64,000 nucleotides of DNA from UA16 sp905478895 (GTDB lineage: Bacteria; Bacteroidota; Bacteroidia; Flavobacteriales_D; Sanyastnellaceae). Under the pieces are notes generated by a model, which saw nothing but the letters and a program-made list of their open reading frames with translations, had not been told where the DNA came from and ran no database searches. The position numbers and the translations under genes were made by a program. The stretch covers positions 682,001 to 746,000 of the forward strand of contig CALSQO010000002.1 of NCBI GenBank assembly GCA_943788495.1. The letters are read 5' to 3'. Of this stretch, positions 33,123 through 41,667 are shown in pieces; the first letter of the stretch is position 1; every line of letters starts with the position of its first letter.

Positions 33123-34265
33123 TCAGTTTTTGCGAATGGGTTTGACTCCTTGCGATTCCAATGAAGTTCCTTCAAATTTAACGACAAAGGCGTCGGAGAA
33201 TCCTTGTTTTTGCAATTCCATTTTGAGCACCTTGGCTTCTGCCGCTGTTGTACAATTTCCTACCGCGTATTTGAAGAGCCCATTGCGAAGGTACTCCACC
33301 ACTGTCTGGAGACCTCGGAACCGTTCGTCATCTTCCTCGAGTGCGAGTCCTGAGGTCATGACTTGCACCCGGTAGGTGGGGGAGGGAAGTTCGGTTGCAT
33401 TGGCCATAGGCGGCGGCTCTTTGGGGGATGAAGCCGTGGCAACTTGTTCGTGGATCGGTTCCTTTTCCGGTCCGGGATGGTGCTTCTCCTTGTAGACGCG
33501 AAAGGCACGAAGCAAGGCAGAGGCCATGAGCTCTTTTCCAGAGCTGGAATTCAGGAAGTCTTCTTCGGTGGGATTCGTTAAAAATCCCAATTCGACCAAC
33601 ACCGAGGGCATTTGAGTGAAACAAGTCACGTAATAACCTGCTTGCCGAACGCCCCTGTCTTTTCTTCCTACGCGCTGTTTGAACTGTGATTGAATGAGAC
33701 TGCCGAGTTCCAAGCTTTGTTGAAGGAACACGGATTGGCGCAAACTAAGAGCGATGTACGTATCTGGATCATCGGGTTTGAAACCTTCATAGAACGACTG
33801 GTAGTCTCGTTCTCGGGAGATGAATGCGTTTTCTTGCATGGAAACCCGCAAACTTTCTTCGCTTCGATCCATTCCCATCACAAAAGTGCTGGAGCCGACT
33901 GCATTCGGGCTGGTGAAGGCGTCGCAGTGGATGCTCATGAAGAGGTCGGCTTTGATGCTGTTGGCGAGTTGAACGCGCTCTCGAATTTTTGGATAGGAAT
34001 CACCATCCCGTGTCATGACAATTTCCACATCAGGAAAACGTTCGGTGATATAGTCGCGCAAGAGCAATGCCACATCCAACGTCACCGTCTTTTCGGTGGC
34101 TTTGTACCTGCCGGTCCCCAAATTCCCAGGATCTGTTCCGCCATGCCCTGCGTCAATGACCAAAACCATGCTTGGAGCAACAGGAGCAAACGAAGCGGAA
34201 AGGATTATCAGCCCTCCCATGGCAAACAGGACCGCTCGTTTCGTTAGTTTTGACTGCTGTTTCAT
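33123..34265 (-). CDS. N-acetylmuramoyl-L-alanine amidase with SPOR-like domain
   Basis: This is a secreted zinc amidase of 380 residues that cuts the bond between MurNAc and the stem peptide. A signal/anchor segment (RAVLFAMGGLIILSASFA) precedes the Amidase_3 domain with zinc ligands in IDAGHGG and SIHCDAF, a glutamate in the YKATEKTVT stretch and the catalytic VELGFLTN. A proline/glutamate linker follows and a C-terminal SPOR-like domain (YRVQVMTSG, ALEEDDERFRG, LQKQGFSDAFVV) that binds denuded glycan. The ATG at 34265 is the same CATG palindrome used as start by divergent lptD. It heads a six-gene minus operon. Confidence 0.92.
   Translation of the reverse strand: MKQQSKLTKRAVLFAMGGLIILSASFAPVAPSMVLVIDAGHGGTDPGNLGTGRYKATEKTVTLDVALLLRDYITERFPDVEIVMTRDGDSYPKIRERVQLANSIKADLFMSIHCDAFTSPNAVGSSTFVMGMDRSEESLRVSMQENAFISRERDYQSFYEGFKPDDPDTYIALSLRQSVFLQQSLELGSLIQSQFKQRVGRKDRGVRQAGYYVTCFTQMPSVLVELGFLTNPTEEDFLNSSSGKELMASALLRAFRVYKEKHHPGPEKEPIHEQVATASSPKEPPPMANATELPSPTYRVQVMTSGLALEEDDERFRGLQTVVEYLRNGLFKYAVGNCTTAAEAKVLKMELQKQGFSDAFVVKFEGTSLESQGVKPIRKN
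34245..34252 (+). promoter_or_regulatory. -7 box TAGTTTTG of lptD, inside the amidase gene
   Basis: Exact TAnnTTTG at 34245-34252, 11 nt before the lptD ATG. It lies within codons 5-7 of the divergent amidase gene. Confidence 0.55.
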
Positions 34266-36735
34266 GCGTTCCATCAAATCTAAAACGTCACGACCCCTCC
34301 GCGTCGTCTGCCCCCCACGGATTTTCCGTGCTCTGATGTGGATAAGCGCGTCCGTTGCGTTCTGCGCTCAATCGCCCGCACAGCTGGCAGATTCACTGCA
34401 AATTGAGCCCGAACCTGAGGAGCGTTTTGAGGTGAATTGGGGCGCTGATGATTCCACAAAGGTGAATGCCATTACATCTGAGGTAGAGCTCTCCGGGAAT
34501 GCTTTTGTAGCGATGGATGACATCCGGTTGGAGGCTTATCGCATCATTTACAGCCCACAAAAGAACCAAGCGTGTGCCTACGGCACAAGGGATTCATTGG
34601 GCGATTGGATTGGCCGTCCCGTGATGACACAAGGAGGGCAAACGTTTAAACAAGACGAGCTGTGTTTTGATTTGGAATCACGGAGAGGGTTAAGCCGCCA
34701 AGCAGTCACTGTCCAAGGCGAGGCCGTTTTTCACGCCGAAGTCGCAAAACGTCAATCCGATCAGCGCATCCATGTGGCCAATGCCAAATTCACCACGTGC
34801 AATGCCGATAACCCACACTTTCACTTTCACTTGAAGCGGGCGATCATGATTCCGGGCAAAAAAGTAGTCTCCGGACCGTTCTATTTGAAATTCCGTAAAA
34901 TACCTACCCCATTGGCTTTGCCGTTTGGATGGTTTCCGACGCCTCCGGAAAAACGCAGCCAAGGACTTCTGATGCCCGGGTATGGTAATGGTGGGGCACT
35001 GGGGTTCTTTCTCAAGGATTTGGGGTATTACATGCCGATTGGAGAATACGCCGACACGCGATTGACCGGAGATATTTATACCGGTGGCTCATGGGCACTT
35101 CGGAGCAGTACAAATTATCGCATACGCTACCGCGCAAGCGGCAATTTGAACCTGAGTTACCAGCGGATTCGCAACGGCTTCACGGGCTTGCCGACCTTGT
35201 CCCTGTCCAACCAGTTTTTTGTGCGGTGGAGCCACAGCCAAGACAACCGTGCCCGTCCCAATAGCCGATTCAATACCAGTGTGAATTTTGGTTCAAACAA
35301 TCATTTTCAATCGAACATCACCAGCAATCAACAAGACTACCTCACGAATACCTTTCAGTCGAGCATTCAGTATTCGCGGTCCTTCCCCGGCAAGCCCATT
35401 TCACTGGCCCTGAGCGCGCGGCATGCGCAAAACTCACAGACCGGAAACGTCAACTTGACGGCGCCCTCCATGACCCTCAATTTGCAGCGTTCGAGTTTGT
35501 CAAAGTTGTTGGGATTGACCTCTTCTCGGAGCAAGTTGTTGGATGAGATTGCAGTGTCGGCTTCTTCGCGCTTTGAGCAGACCATGGAGGCGCCAGATAG
35601 CGTGTTCATGGCCGGCGATTGGTCCAACATTTCCTTTCGAAATGGCATCAAACACAATGCCTCAGCGTCAACGCAAATGCGCCTTGGTTTTGTCAGCATT
35701 ACCCCCAGTTTTCAATACAATGAATTCTGGGCTTTCCAAGAGCTCAATGGCGCATTGGTCACGGATGAAACAGGAGCAGTGCAACAAGTAACGGACACCC
35801 TGTCCGGATTCCAAACCACTCGGGATTGGCGCCTCTCTGCCAATGCTTCAACCCGTTTTTATGGCACATTTGAATTCAATCCCAATCGCCGTGTTCAAGC
35901 CATTCGGCACGTGCTGAGCCCAACGATGGGGCTCAGCTATACGCCAGAACTGCAGCGCACAAAGACGGTCAGCCTCAACGACGAATCTTACGAATTCAAT
36001 CCTTATAGCCTCAATCGTTTCGTACCCCAAGACATTCGAGCTTCCGGCGCTGTGAATTTTGGCCTCAGCCAAAACATCGAAGCGAAAGTGATGGACAAGG
36101 AAACGGGCGAAGTGCGAAAGGTCCGGTTGATTGATAATTTGGTCACCTCGGCAAACTACAATTTCATTGCAGATTCTTTGGGTTTGAGTGACATCGTTAC
36201 CCGTGCAAATACGGATTTGTTCAACAAAGTTCGGGTCAACTTGGGCATTGCACACAGTGCCTATGCGCGCGATTCGAGTGGCCAGCGTATCGATCAGTTT
36301 CTGGTGAGCCAAGGTGAGCCAATCCTGCGCATGACACGCGCAAACGCAGCGTTGGGCAGCTCGTTCAATGGCGGTACCGATGGGGCTTATCCGTGGAACT
36401 TTCGCGCCGATTACAACCTCGACGTTCGCAAAAACTGGCGACCTGACCTCCAGCGTGATACACTGATCATGACTCAAAGTGCACGGTTACGCGGCTCTAT
36501 TGAAGTGAAGGATTTTTGCCGAGTGGATGTAAATACCGGCTATGACGTGGTCCGCAAGGAGTGGACACCCACCCAGTTGGATGTTTACTGGGATTTGCAT
36601 TGTTGGGAGTTGTCAGTGAACTGGGTTCCCATTGGCGTGCGGAAGAGCATTTACTTGCGCTTGAACATCAAAGCGTCAATGCTCAAAGATTTGAAGGTGG
36701 AATACCGCAAGAACAACACCGATTTGCTCTTCTAA
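34264..36735 (+). CDS. lptD: LPS-assembly protein LptD (Bacteroidota type)
   Basis: This 823-residue outer-membrane protein inserts LPS into the outer leaflet. A signal peptide (RIFRALMWISASVAFCAQ) is followed by an OstA-like domain (SEVELSGNAFVAMDDIRLEAYRI, QGEAVFHAEVAKRQ). A large C-terminal barrel comes next with the conserved PTPLALPFGWFPTP and GYGNGGALGFFLKDLGYYMP region near residues 220-265, then many alternating strands to NNTDLLF, a typical barrel end. Periplasmic disulfide cysteines of the E. coli type are not evident. The ATG at 34264 overlaps the start of the divergent amidase by 2 nt; a downstream ATG at 34336 would truncate the signal. Confidence 0.93.
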   Translation: MRSIKSKTSRPLRVVCPPRIFRALMWISASVAFCAQSPAQLADSLQIEPEPEERFEVNWGADDSTKVNAITSEVELSGNAFVAMDDIRLEAYRIIYSPQKNQACAYGTRDSLGDWIGRPVMTQGGQTFKQDELCFDLESRRGLSRQAVTVQGEAVFHAEVAKRQSDQRIHVANAKFTTCNADNPHFHFHLKRAIMIPGKKVVSGPFYLKFRKIPTPLALPFGWFPTPPEKRSQGLLMPGYGNGGALGFFLKDLGYYMPIGEYADTRLTGDIYTGGSWALRSSTNYRIRYRASGNLNLSYQRIRNGFTGLPTLSLSNQFFVRWSHSQDNRARPNSRFNTSVNFGSNNHFQSNITSNQQDYLTNTFQSSIQYSRSFPGKPISLALSARHAQNSQTGNVNLTAPSMTLNLQRSSLSKLLGLTSSRSKLLDEIAVSASSRFEQTMEAPDSVFMAGDWSNISFRNGIKHNASASTQMRLGFVSITPSFQYNEFWAFQELNGALVTDETGAVQQVTDTLSGFQTTRDWRLSANASTRFYGTFEFNPNRRVQAIRHVLSPTMGLSYTPELQRTKTVSLNDESYEFNPYSLNRFVPQDIRASGAVNFGLSQNIEAKVMDKETGEVRKVRLIDNLVTSANYNFIADSLGLSDIVTRANTDLFNKVRVNLGIAHSAYARDSSGQRIDQFLVSQGEPILRMTRANAALGSSFNGGTDGAYPWNFRADYNLDVRKNWRPDLQRDTLIMTQSARLRGSIEVKDFCRVDVNTGYDVVRKEWTPTQLDVYWDLHCWELSVNWVPIGVRKSIYLRLNIKASMLKDLKVEYRKNNTDLLF
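34275..34282 (-). promoter_or_regulatory. -7 box TAGATTTG of the amidase operon, inside lptD
   Basis: Exact TAnnTTTG on the minus strand, 9 nt before the amidase ATG at 34265. It lies within the first codons of lptD, so the two promoters cross over and the two transcripts would overlap at their 5' ends. Confidence 0.55.
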
Positions 36736-36769
36736 GCAATTGTTTTTCCGGTGTGTCGACGAGGAACTT

Positions 36770-36934
36770 TTACCGCGCTAACCAGCGCACCAGCATCACG
36801 CCAAGGCAGAGAACAAACATGACGAGGCTGATCTTATTGACACCATGCATCATGCGTAAGTTGGTGTCTGCTTCAGGGTCTCGATGAAACAAATTCAAAG
36901 GATTCAGGTAGTAGAGCAATTTCTTGAGAAACAT
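36770..36934 (-). CDS. Small membrane protein, DUF6728-like
   Basis: A 54-residue protein. Residues 1-27 are amphipathic and charged (FLKKLLYYLNPLNLFHRDPE), then NLRMMHGVNKIS leads to one membrane helix (LVMFVLCLGVMLVRWL) ending at LAR. The NLRxMHGxNKIS pattern before a single C-terminal helix recalls the DUF6728 family of Flavobacteriales; this is recognition from memory, not a search. The gene lies convergent to lptD and 18 nt downstream of ridA on the same strand. It is easily missed because of its size. Confidence 0.6.
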   Translation of the reverse strand: MFLKKLLYYLNPLNLFHRDPEADTNLRMMHGVNKISLVMFVLCLGVMLVRWLAR

Positions 36935-36952
36935 GGCTTTTAGGTGCTTGAT

Positions 36953-37336
36953 TCAACGCTGGGTATGAGCAATGACGGAGATTTCAACGCGGGATTCTTT
37001 CGGTAGGCCCATCACAAAAACGGCTTCACGCGCGGGAAATGGCTCGGGCATGATGTTTTTGTAGGTCGCATCCATTCCAGCGTAGTCTCCCGTGTTGATG
37101 AGGAAAACGCTGGCCTTTACAACATGACGTAACTCCAATCCCGCCGCTTCCAAGATGCGTTGCACATTGCGAAGGCTTTGTTCTGTAGCAGCCTCAATCG
37201 AATGGGCTATCAGCTCCCCTGACTGAGGATCGAGGGGAATTTGACCGCTGACAAAAACCAAATCACCGGCCGCAACCGCTTGACTGTAGGATGCCACGGG
37301 TGCAGCAGCGTCGGATGAAGAAATGGTGTCTGACAT
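36953..37336 (-). CDS. ridA: RidA family enamine/imine deaminase
   Basis: The protein is 127 residues, normal for RidA, which hydrolyses reactive 2-aminoacrylate and other enamines released by PLP enzymes. It shows YSQAVAAGDLVFVSGQIPLDP, EQSLRNVQRILEAAGL, VFLINTGDYAGM, EPFPAREAVFV with the substrate-binding arginine and VEISVIAHT with the essential glutamate. It acts in the cytoplasm as a trimer. A TAGCTTCG box ends 4 nt before its ATG. It is divergent from pabA/trpG with interleaved promoters. Confidence 0.95.
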   Translation of the reverse strand: MSDTISSSDAAAPVASYSQAVAAGDLVFVSGQIPLDPQSGELIAHSIEAATEQSLRNVQRILEAAGLELRHVVKASVFLINTGDYAGMDATYKNIMPEPFPAREAVFVMGLPKESRVEISVIAHTQR

Positions 37337-37340
37337 GTTG

Positions 37341-37348
37341 CGAAGCTA
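37341..37348 (-). promoter_or_regulatory. -7 box TAGCTTCG of ridA, 4 nt from the ATG
   Basis: One mismatch to TAnnTTTG on the minus strand, ending 4 nt before the ATG at 37336. It suggests a leaderless transcript. Confidence 0.5.
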
Positions 37349-37361
37349 AGAAGGGATTTCC

Positions 37362-37369
37362 CACCTTTG
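37362..37369 (+). promoter_or_regulatory. -7-like box CACCTTTG of pabA/trpG
   Basis: One mismatch to TAnnTTTG, 17 nt before the ATG at 37387 and 13 nt from the divergent ridA box. Confidence 0.4.
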
Positions 37370-37386
37370 CACATCGAAGTACACCA

Positions 37387-38028
37387 ATGCGCATTCTGCT
37401 GGTAGATAATTACGATTCCTTCACCTGGAACATTGAACACATGTTGGTCAGCCAAGGTGGAGTGGAAGTGAAGGTGATGCGCAATGATGCGATCAACCCC
37501 GCTGGAATTGTGCAGTTCGATGGCATTGTGCTGTCTCCGGGTCCGGGCCTGCCCGAAGAAGCAGGTCAGCTCATGCGCATTATTCCCATCGCAGCGGCGC
37601 ACCAGGTGCCCATGCTCGGAGTGTGCTTGGGGCTGCAGGCCATCGTTCAGCATTTTGGGGGGACACTCGTGAACATGGAGCGTGTCTTGCACGGCCAGAC
37701 GTCCGAATTAACCTCCATCGCTTCGGAGCGACTTTTTGAAGGACTCACGGCTCCCTTAACGGTTGGCCATTACCACAGTTGGATCATGGAGGAAGGCAAT
37801 TTTCCTCCCAATTTGGAATTGACGGCCCGGAATGAAGCCGGTTTGCCCATGGCCATTGCCCATCCGCAATTGCCCATCGATGCGGTTCAATTTCACCCTG
37901 AATCTGTCCTTACTCCTGAGGGGCCAGTGATGTTTCGAAATTGGATCAACCAGGTCAAAGCCCATCGCCTGGAGCATCCCGCCGAACTTTCAAGCGTACC
38001 GGTCTGGTTGGATTCGGAAGGAGCTTAA
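37387..38028 (+). CDS. pabA: Anthranilate / aminodeoxychorismate synthase component II (glutamine amidotransferase)
   Basis: This class I amidotransferase subunit (213 residues) supplies ammonia from glutamine to a chorismate-using partner. It shows VDNYDSFTWNI, LSPGPGLPEEAG, the nucleophile loop MLGVCLGLQAI (Cys near 79), and the His-Glu pair in AVQFHPESVLTPEG. It could serve folate (PabA) or tryptophan (TrpG) synthesis; the partner gene is not in the window, so this is undecided. The start is the ATG of MRILLVDNYD; the frame is open further upstream but without similarity. Confidence 0.9.
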   Translation: MRILLVDNYDSFTWNIEHMLVSQGGVEVKVMRNDAINPAGIVQFDGIVLSPGPGLPEEAGQLMRIIPIAAAHQVPMLGVCLGLQAIVQHFGGTLVNMERVLHGQTSELTSIASERLFEGLTAPLTVGHYHSWIMEEGNFPPNLELTARNEAGLPMAIAHPQLPIDAVQFHPESVLTPEGPVMFRNWINQVKAHRLEHPAELSSVPVWLDSEGA

Positions 38029-38036
38029 AAGAAAAA

Positions 38037-38070
38037 GCCCCGCCTTGGCACTGCCAAAGCGGAGCTTCAA
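38037..38070 (-). terminator. Terminator of the lipoprotein operon (minus strand)
   Basis: AGCCCCGCCTTGGCA pairs imperfectly with TGCCAAAGCGGAGCT around a tight CT loop. Read on the minus strand the hairpin is followed by CTTTTTCTTTT, so it terminates the LPP20-like operon; a plus-strand role for pabA is weaker. Confidence 0.75.
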
Positions 38071-38102
38071 TCGAAGTGAATCGCAGCGATTGTCTTTCGC
38101 AA

Positions 38103-38684
38103 TTATTGCTCGCGGTAGTTTGACATGACCTCTTCAAAGGTTTCCTTGAATTGATCGTAATTGTATTCTGCTCGGATGCGCTCCTCCTGCTTTAATCCTT
38201 GCACGTATGCATTGGCCAATTCACCGCCGCTCAGTTCGATGGCTAAATAGGCAATGTATTTCTTGTCCTCTGTCATCGTCAGCTCTTGACAGATCGTGAT
38301 GGCGCCTGTCAACTTTTTGTTGACGATGGTGCGGGACAATTCGTTGAATTTGCTCGTGGCTTCTTCAGTCGTTCCAAATCCTAGCTGTGTGGCTTGATTT
38401 TCGGCTACAATTTCAACCGTCGCTTCAACCGCTCTTGCGAGGGTGGCTTCGGCGTTTTGTCGGGCGATTTTTTTAGCGATCTCGCGCTGGGGACTTGTGC
38501 CCGTGGCAGAAGCTCGGAAGTATTCTCCGTTCGTCAAGAATTCAGGTCCGGAGCAGTACTCCACAATTCGCACCTCTCCGCGGGTCTCTGGAGTGGACGA
38601 CGTGTCTTTTCCACCTTTGCAACCTGAAAGTACCAGGGCGGTGGTTGCACCGATTACGGCGATGGTATGTAGGATATTCTTCAT
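38103..38684 (-). CDS. LPP20-like lipoprotein (small)
   Basis: A 193-residue lipoprotein: signal KNILHTIAVIGATTALVLSGC with lipobox Cys22, a short polar linker, then an LPP20-like domain (GEYFRASATGTSPQREIAKKIARQNA, EATLARAVEATVEIVAENQ). The A-x-A-N/R-x-x-A helix pattern after a strand is the family hallmark, as in FlgP and related outer-membrane lipoproteins. A C-terminal tail YDQFKETFEEVMSNYREQ is charged and helical. It is the last gene of a three-gene lipoprotein operon and follows its neighbour by 96 nt. Confidence 0.75.
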   Translation of the reverse strand: MKNILHTIAVIGATTALVLSGCKGGKDTSSTPETRGEVRIVEYCSGPEFLTNGEYFRASATGTSPQREIAKKIARQNAEATLARAVEATVEIVAENQATQLGFGTTEEATSKFNELSRTIVNKKLTGAITICQELTMTEDKKYIAYLAIELSGGELANAYVQGLKQEERIRAEYNYDQFKETFEEVMSNYREQ

Positions 38685-38780
38685 GGGTATGGGATTTCAG
38701 ATTTGAGATTGCAAGTTGGTGAATTCAAGAAACATGCCAAAATGTTTGTCGTTGGGCTCGAAGCATTGATTTGAACGGGC

Positions 38781-40172
38781 TCATTGGTAGAGCGCATTGA
38801 CCAATTGGCGGAGGAACCTCCCTTTGATTTCCAACGTTGCTTTCCGGTAGGCTTCGGCATGGGCAGTTTCCCAGCTGTTGTGAACGCCCTTGATGTCATT
38901 GAGGTTTTGCTGAAGAATCGGAGTGCCGTCGGGTGTCTTCAGGACTACTGTCGCATTGAGAAATGCGGTGTAGAATCCCGATCCCGACCCGCCGTCCCGG
39001 GTATCGGATTCCAATGTGAGGATGAGGTCCGCTTCCGGTTCGCGTTGCACCCATGTCACGCCCTGATTGCTCAGTCCTTCTGCGATGGAATGCAGGAGCA
39101 ATTGCTGATCCCGTAATTCCCCTTTCTGCCGTTCATTCGTGTTGAAATAGATGGTTGGAGGAGAGAGCTCGATGGGAATGGACAAAGAGGGTACAGGGAG
39201 GTGCTGCAAGAAGTCCTTCGCAGCGGACTCAGCCATGCGCGGCGCGAGGTTTTCCAGGTCCAATTCAATTTTCAATTCCGAGTTGCGCGTCCCGGGTTCG
39301 AATTGGCTCAACCCGATGGTGATTTCTCCGGATGGATTGGTCTTGCCGCTGTCGCTTTTGGGCAGCGTACCTCGGTTGTAGCGCCAGATGATGGGAACTT
39401 TGGTCAGCGGCCGGTTTCCGAGCGTTGCCGTGCAGACTAACGTGCCTCGGTAGCGTTCGGCAAAGGAGAGTTTGACCCGGTCGACTTGAGCGTCAAGATG
39501 CATGTCACCCATCAAGCGTGAAATCCCATCCAAGGCCGCACGGTCCAGCGCTATTTCTCCCCCGGCGCCTTGCCAAAGATTGACCTCGCCCCAATGTGTT
39601 TCCAAATCTTCCAAGCAACGGATGTAGCCATCCATGGCAAGCGCGGCATTGCCTTGCTTTTGAGCCGCGAGCGCCGATTCAAAATGCCCGCCTGCGATTT
39701 CGAGATCCGCTGCCTTGCGTTCACTCAAGATACGTTGATACGTTGCTTTGTTTAGCCGAAAATATGCCCAGATTTCTGTTTCGTTTTCATAACGTCCAAC
39801 CAGTTCATACCCCTCGAGGTCTTCGATGGCGGCACTTTGGATTCGTTCTTCAAAATTCTGACCAGCGATGCCCTGAAACTGTGTGGTGTGAAGAATCGAC
39901 GAGGATTCGATTTTCACTCGGATTTGACCCGCAAGCTCTGCCAATGCCCGCTTCTGTGCTGTTGCAAACGCATCCGAATCGAATGGGGTTTTGCCGGCGC
40001 TCGCAATGCCGATGTAATCACTGCTGATACGGGGACGTTCATTGACCCAAGCCGGCGCTTCACCCCATTGGTTAGCGCCAGCACATCCGCCGACCAACAA
40101 GACAATCATGATGAAGCCGGCAACTGGCATTGTATGCCGAAACCCAAGGGGGTAAGATGCTAAATTCAGCAT
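38781..40172 (-). CDS. LPP20-domain lipoprotein, large (FlgT-like layout)
   Basis: This is a 463-residue lipoprotein with signal ending at LVGGC (Cys30). An N-terminal LPP20 domain at about 36-155 (WVNERPRISSDYIGIASAGK, AFATAQKRALAELAGQIRVKI) is followed by a middle region with an Ig-like strand set (GTLVCTATLGNRPLTKVPIIW). A C-terminal domain near 355-463 (LLLHSIAEGLSNQGVTWVQRE, ATLEIKGRFLRQLVNAL) resembles CsgG or LPP20-type repeats. The plan is like that of Vibrio FlgT, although no flagellar genes are here. Its ATG overlaps the upstream stop as TAATG; an ATG at 40130 is possible. Confidence 0.72.
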   Translation of the reverse strand: MLNLASYPLGFRHTMPVAGFIMIVLLVGGCAGANQWGEAPAWVNERPRISSDYIGIASAGKTPFDSDAFATAQKRALAELAGQIRVKIESSSILHTTQFQGIAGQNFEERIQSAAIEDLEGYELVGRYENETEIWAYFRLNKATYQRILSERKAADLEIAGGHFESALAAQKQGNAALAMDGYIRCLEDLETHWGEVNLWQGAGGEIALDRAALDGISRLMGDMHLDAQVDRVKLSFAERYRGTLVCTATLGNRPLTKVPIIWRYNRGTLPKSDSGKTNPSGEITIGLSQFEPGTRNSELKIELDLENLAPRMAESAAKDFLQHLPVPSLSIPIELSPPTIYFNTNERQKGELRDQQLLLHSIAEGLSNQGVTWVQREPEADLILTLESDTRDGGSGSGFYTAFLNATVVLKTPDGTPILQQNLNDIKGVHNSWETAHAEAYRKATLEIKGRFLRQLVNALYQ

Positions 40173-41566
40173 TATTGAACCATGCGTTTCGCTTCAGCTT
40201 CCACACGTGAACGTGAAGCATTGGCTATATCAGAAATTGCGGCATCGACCATGGATGCTTCGGATCGCAGGTTATTATTGGCTTGCAATTGCCCTAGCAA
40301 ATCCCGACGCCCCAATCGCCAAACACTTCCATTGCTTCTAGCGGGGTAGATGTTGTTGTTGTCTCCTCCATAACGGGCGTATTCGATCACATCATTCTGC
40401 TCGCGTTTGATGATCTCCGTCATTTCTGTTTTGCCTGTTTCGAGCGAGACGAGAGAAAGTTGGACAGTGACCTTCACCTCTCTGGTTTGCTTATACTTTT
40501 GGTAGATCACAGTACGGTACTTGGTCTCGTATACTTTTTTACCGTCTTCATTGACCTTTGCAACCTTGTAGCTCTCAAATCCCTGCATGTCGGTGCGTTG
40601 CCTCGAAGAGGTGTTTACATCGCACGAAATCACGGTTCCTTTCAATATCGCCTTGGCGCCCATTAAGCCGCCAACTTCGACCGAAGAGTTGGCATCGATT
40701 ACCCCGCTCAATGTAAGTTGTTGTTCTTGAAGGATGAGCTCTTGATTTTCCCGATCAACCAAGTGTAGAAAGGGGTCTTGGCTTTCTGCCAAGGCCTGCT
40801 GGACATATGACTTGAGCTTGGTTTCCATGCCCAGTCGGTTGGATCCGTTTTCGAAATTCACGAGGGCAATGGCGAACTGGCCATTTTCCAGGCACTCGTC
40901 GCGCAAAAATTTGGCATCTTTGAAATGGGTGTCGCGGGCAACGCAAGCATTGAAGTCATCATAGGCAGAACGCCAGTGCTCCCGTTCAAGAGCTTTCAAG
41001 CCGTTTCTGTAGAGCGGCTCACAATAGGCAATGTCTGCAAGTGATTTGGCGTCCTTGTACTTCGGATCCAACCGCAGCACTTCGTCAAAATCCCGAAGTG
41101 ATTCGCCGAACGCTTCGTTTTCGAGATGCGCCACGGCTTCTTCGTAGACCTCCTCGAGGTGATCGTTTTTCACACGGCTGTATGCGGCTTCCGTTTCGCT
41201 CAAAATTAGCAGGCCAATCCCGAGGCGCTCGACTTTGTTCTGGTAGGCTTTCGCTTTTTCGAAGGCAGAAACAGCTGTCGCTCGATTTCCCGCCAATCGA
41301 GCCTCATCAAATCGGGCCAGATAATCGTTGAGTACCCATTGACCAGCACGCTGCATGCCGGCCAATGCATCCGTATTGTGTGCGTCTTTCGTGACTGCTG
41401 TGTAATAAAAGTTGGCTGCTTGCTGCATCATGCCTACTTCCTCCATTTTCATTCCACGTTTGACAAATGCCTTTGACCCTGAACAGCCTGCCATGGCTGT
41501 CAATGCACTGATTGCAAGGACGAATGTCCAAGTGCTAAAGCGGGTAGTTTTAAAAGTCAATGCCAT
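40172..41566 (-). CDS. TPR lipoprotein with CsgG-like domain
   Basis: A 464-residue lipoprotein. The signal ends at LTAMAGC (Cys28). A helical region at about 35-260 has tetratricopeptide-like repeats (QAANFYYTAVTKDAHNTDALAGM, LRDFDEVLRLDPKYKDAKSLADI, YDDFNACVARDTHFKDAKFL). The C-terminal domain near 285-400 starts with SGVIDANSSVEVGGLMGAKAILKGTV, which matches the CsgG/LpoB type motif of an ancient Gly-Ala-x-x-hydrophobic-x-Gly strand. CsgG forms outer-membrane pores; here pore formation is only an idea. It leads the operon with two LPP20-like genes. Confidence 0.75.
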   Translation of the reverse strand: MALTFKTTRFSTWTFVLAISALTAMAGCSGSKAFVKRGMKMEEVGMMQQAANFYYTAVTKDAHNTDALAGMQRAGQWVLNDYLARFDEARLAGNRATAVSAFEKAKAYQNKVERLGIGLLILSETEAAYSRVKNDHLEEVYEEAVAHLENEAFGESLRDFDEVLRLDPKYKDAKSLADIAYCEPLYRNGLKALEREHWRSAYDDFNACVARDTHFKDAKFLRDECLENGQFAIALVNFENGSNRLGMETKLKSYVQQALAESQDPFLHLVDRENQELILQEQQLTLSGVIDANSSVEVGGLMGAKAILKGTVISCDVNTSSRQRTDMQGFESYKVAKVNEDGKKVYETKYRTVIYQKYKQTREVKVTVQLSLVSLETGKTEMTEIIKREQNDVIEYARYGGDNNNIYPARSNGSVWRLGRRDLLGQLQANNNLRSEASMVDAAISDIANASRSRVEAEAKRMVQ

Positions 41567-41643
41567 CTCGAAATTTCAGACGCCAAGTTAATGCGAATGC
41601 TTCGTCAATGATGCGAATTCCATGCCAAGCTTCAATCCTTATT

Positions 41644-41651
41644 TATCTTTG
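41644..41651 (+). promoter_or_regulatory. -7 box TATCTTTG of the saccharopine dehydrogenase-like gene
   Basis: Exact TAnnTTTG, 16 nt before the ATG at 41668, in the divergent gap from the lipoprotein operon. The -33 element is unclear. Confidence 0.55.
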
Positions 41652-41667
41652 AGCAAAGCAAAAGGCA

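Noticed and set aside
38037..38070. Hairpin after pabA as a riboswitch or attenuator
   Set aside because: It has the shape of a plain terminator with a T-tract on the minus strand and sits after the last gene of the lipoprotein operon.
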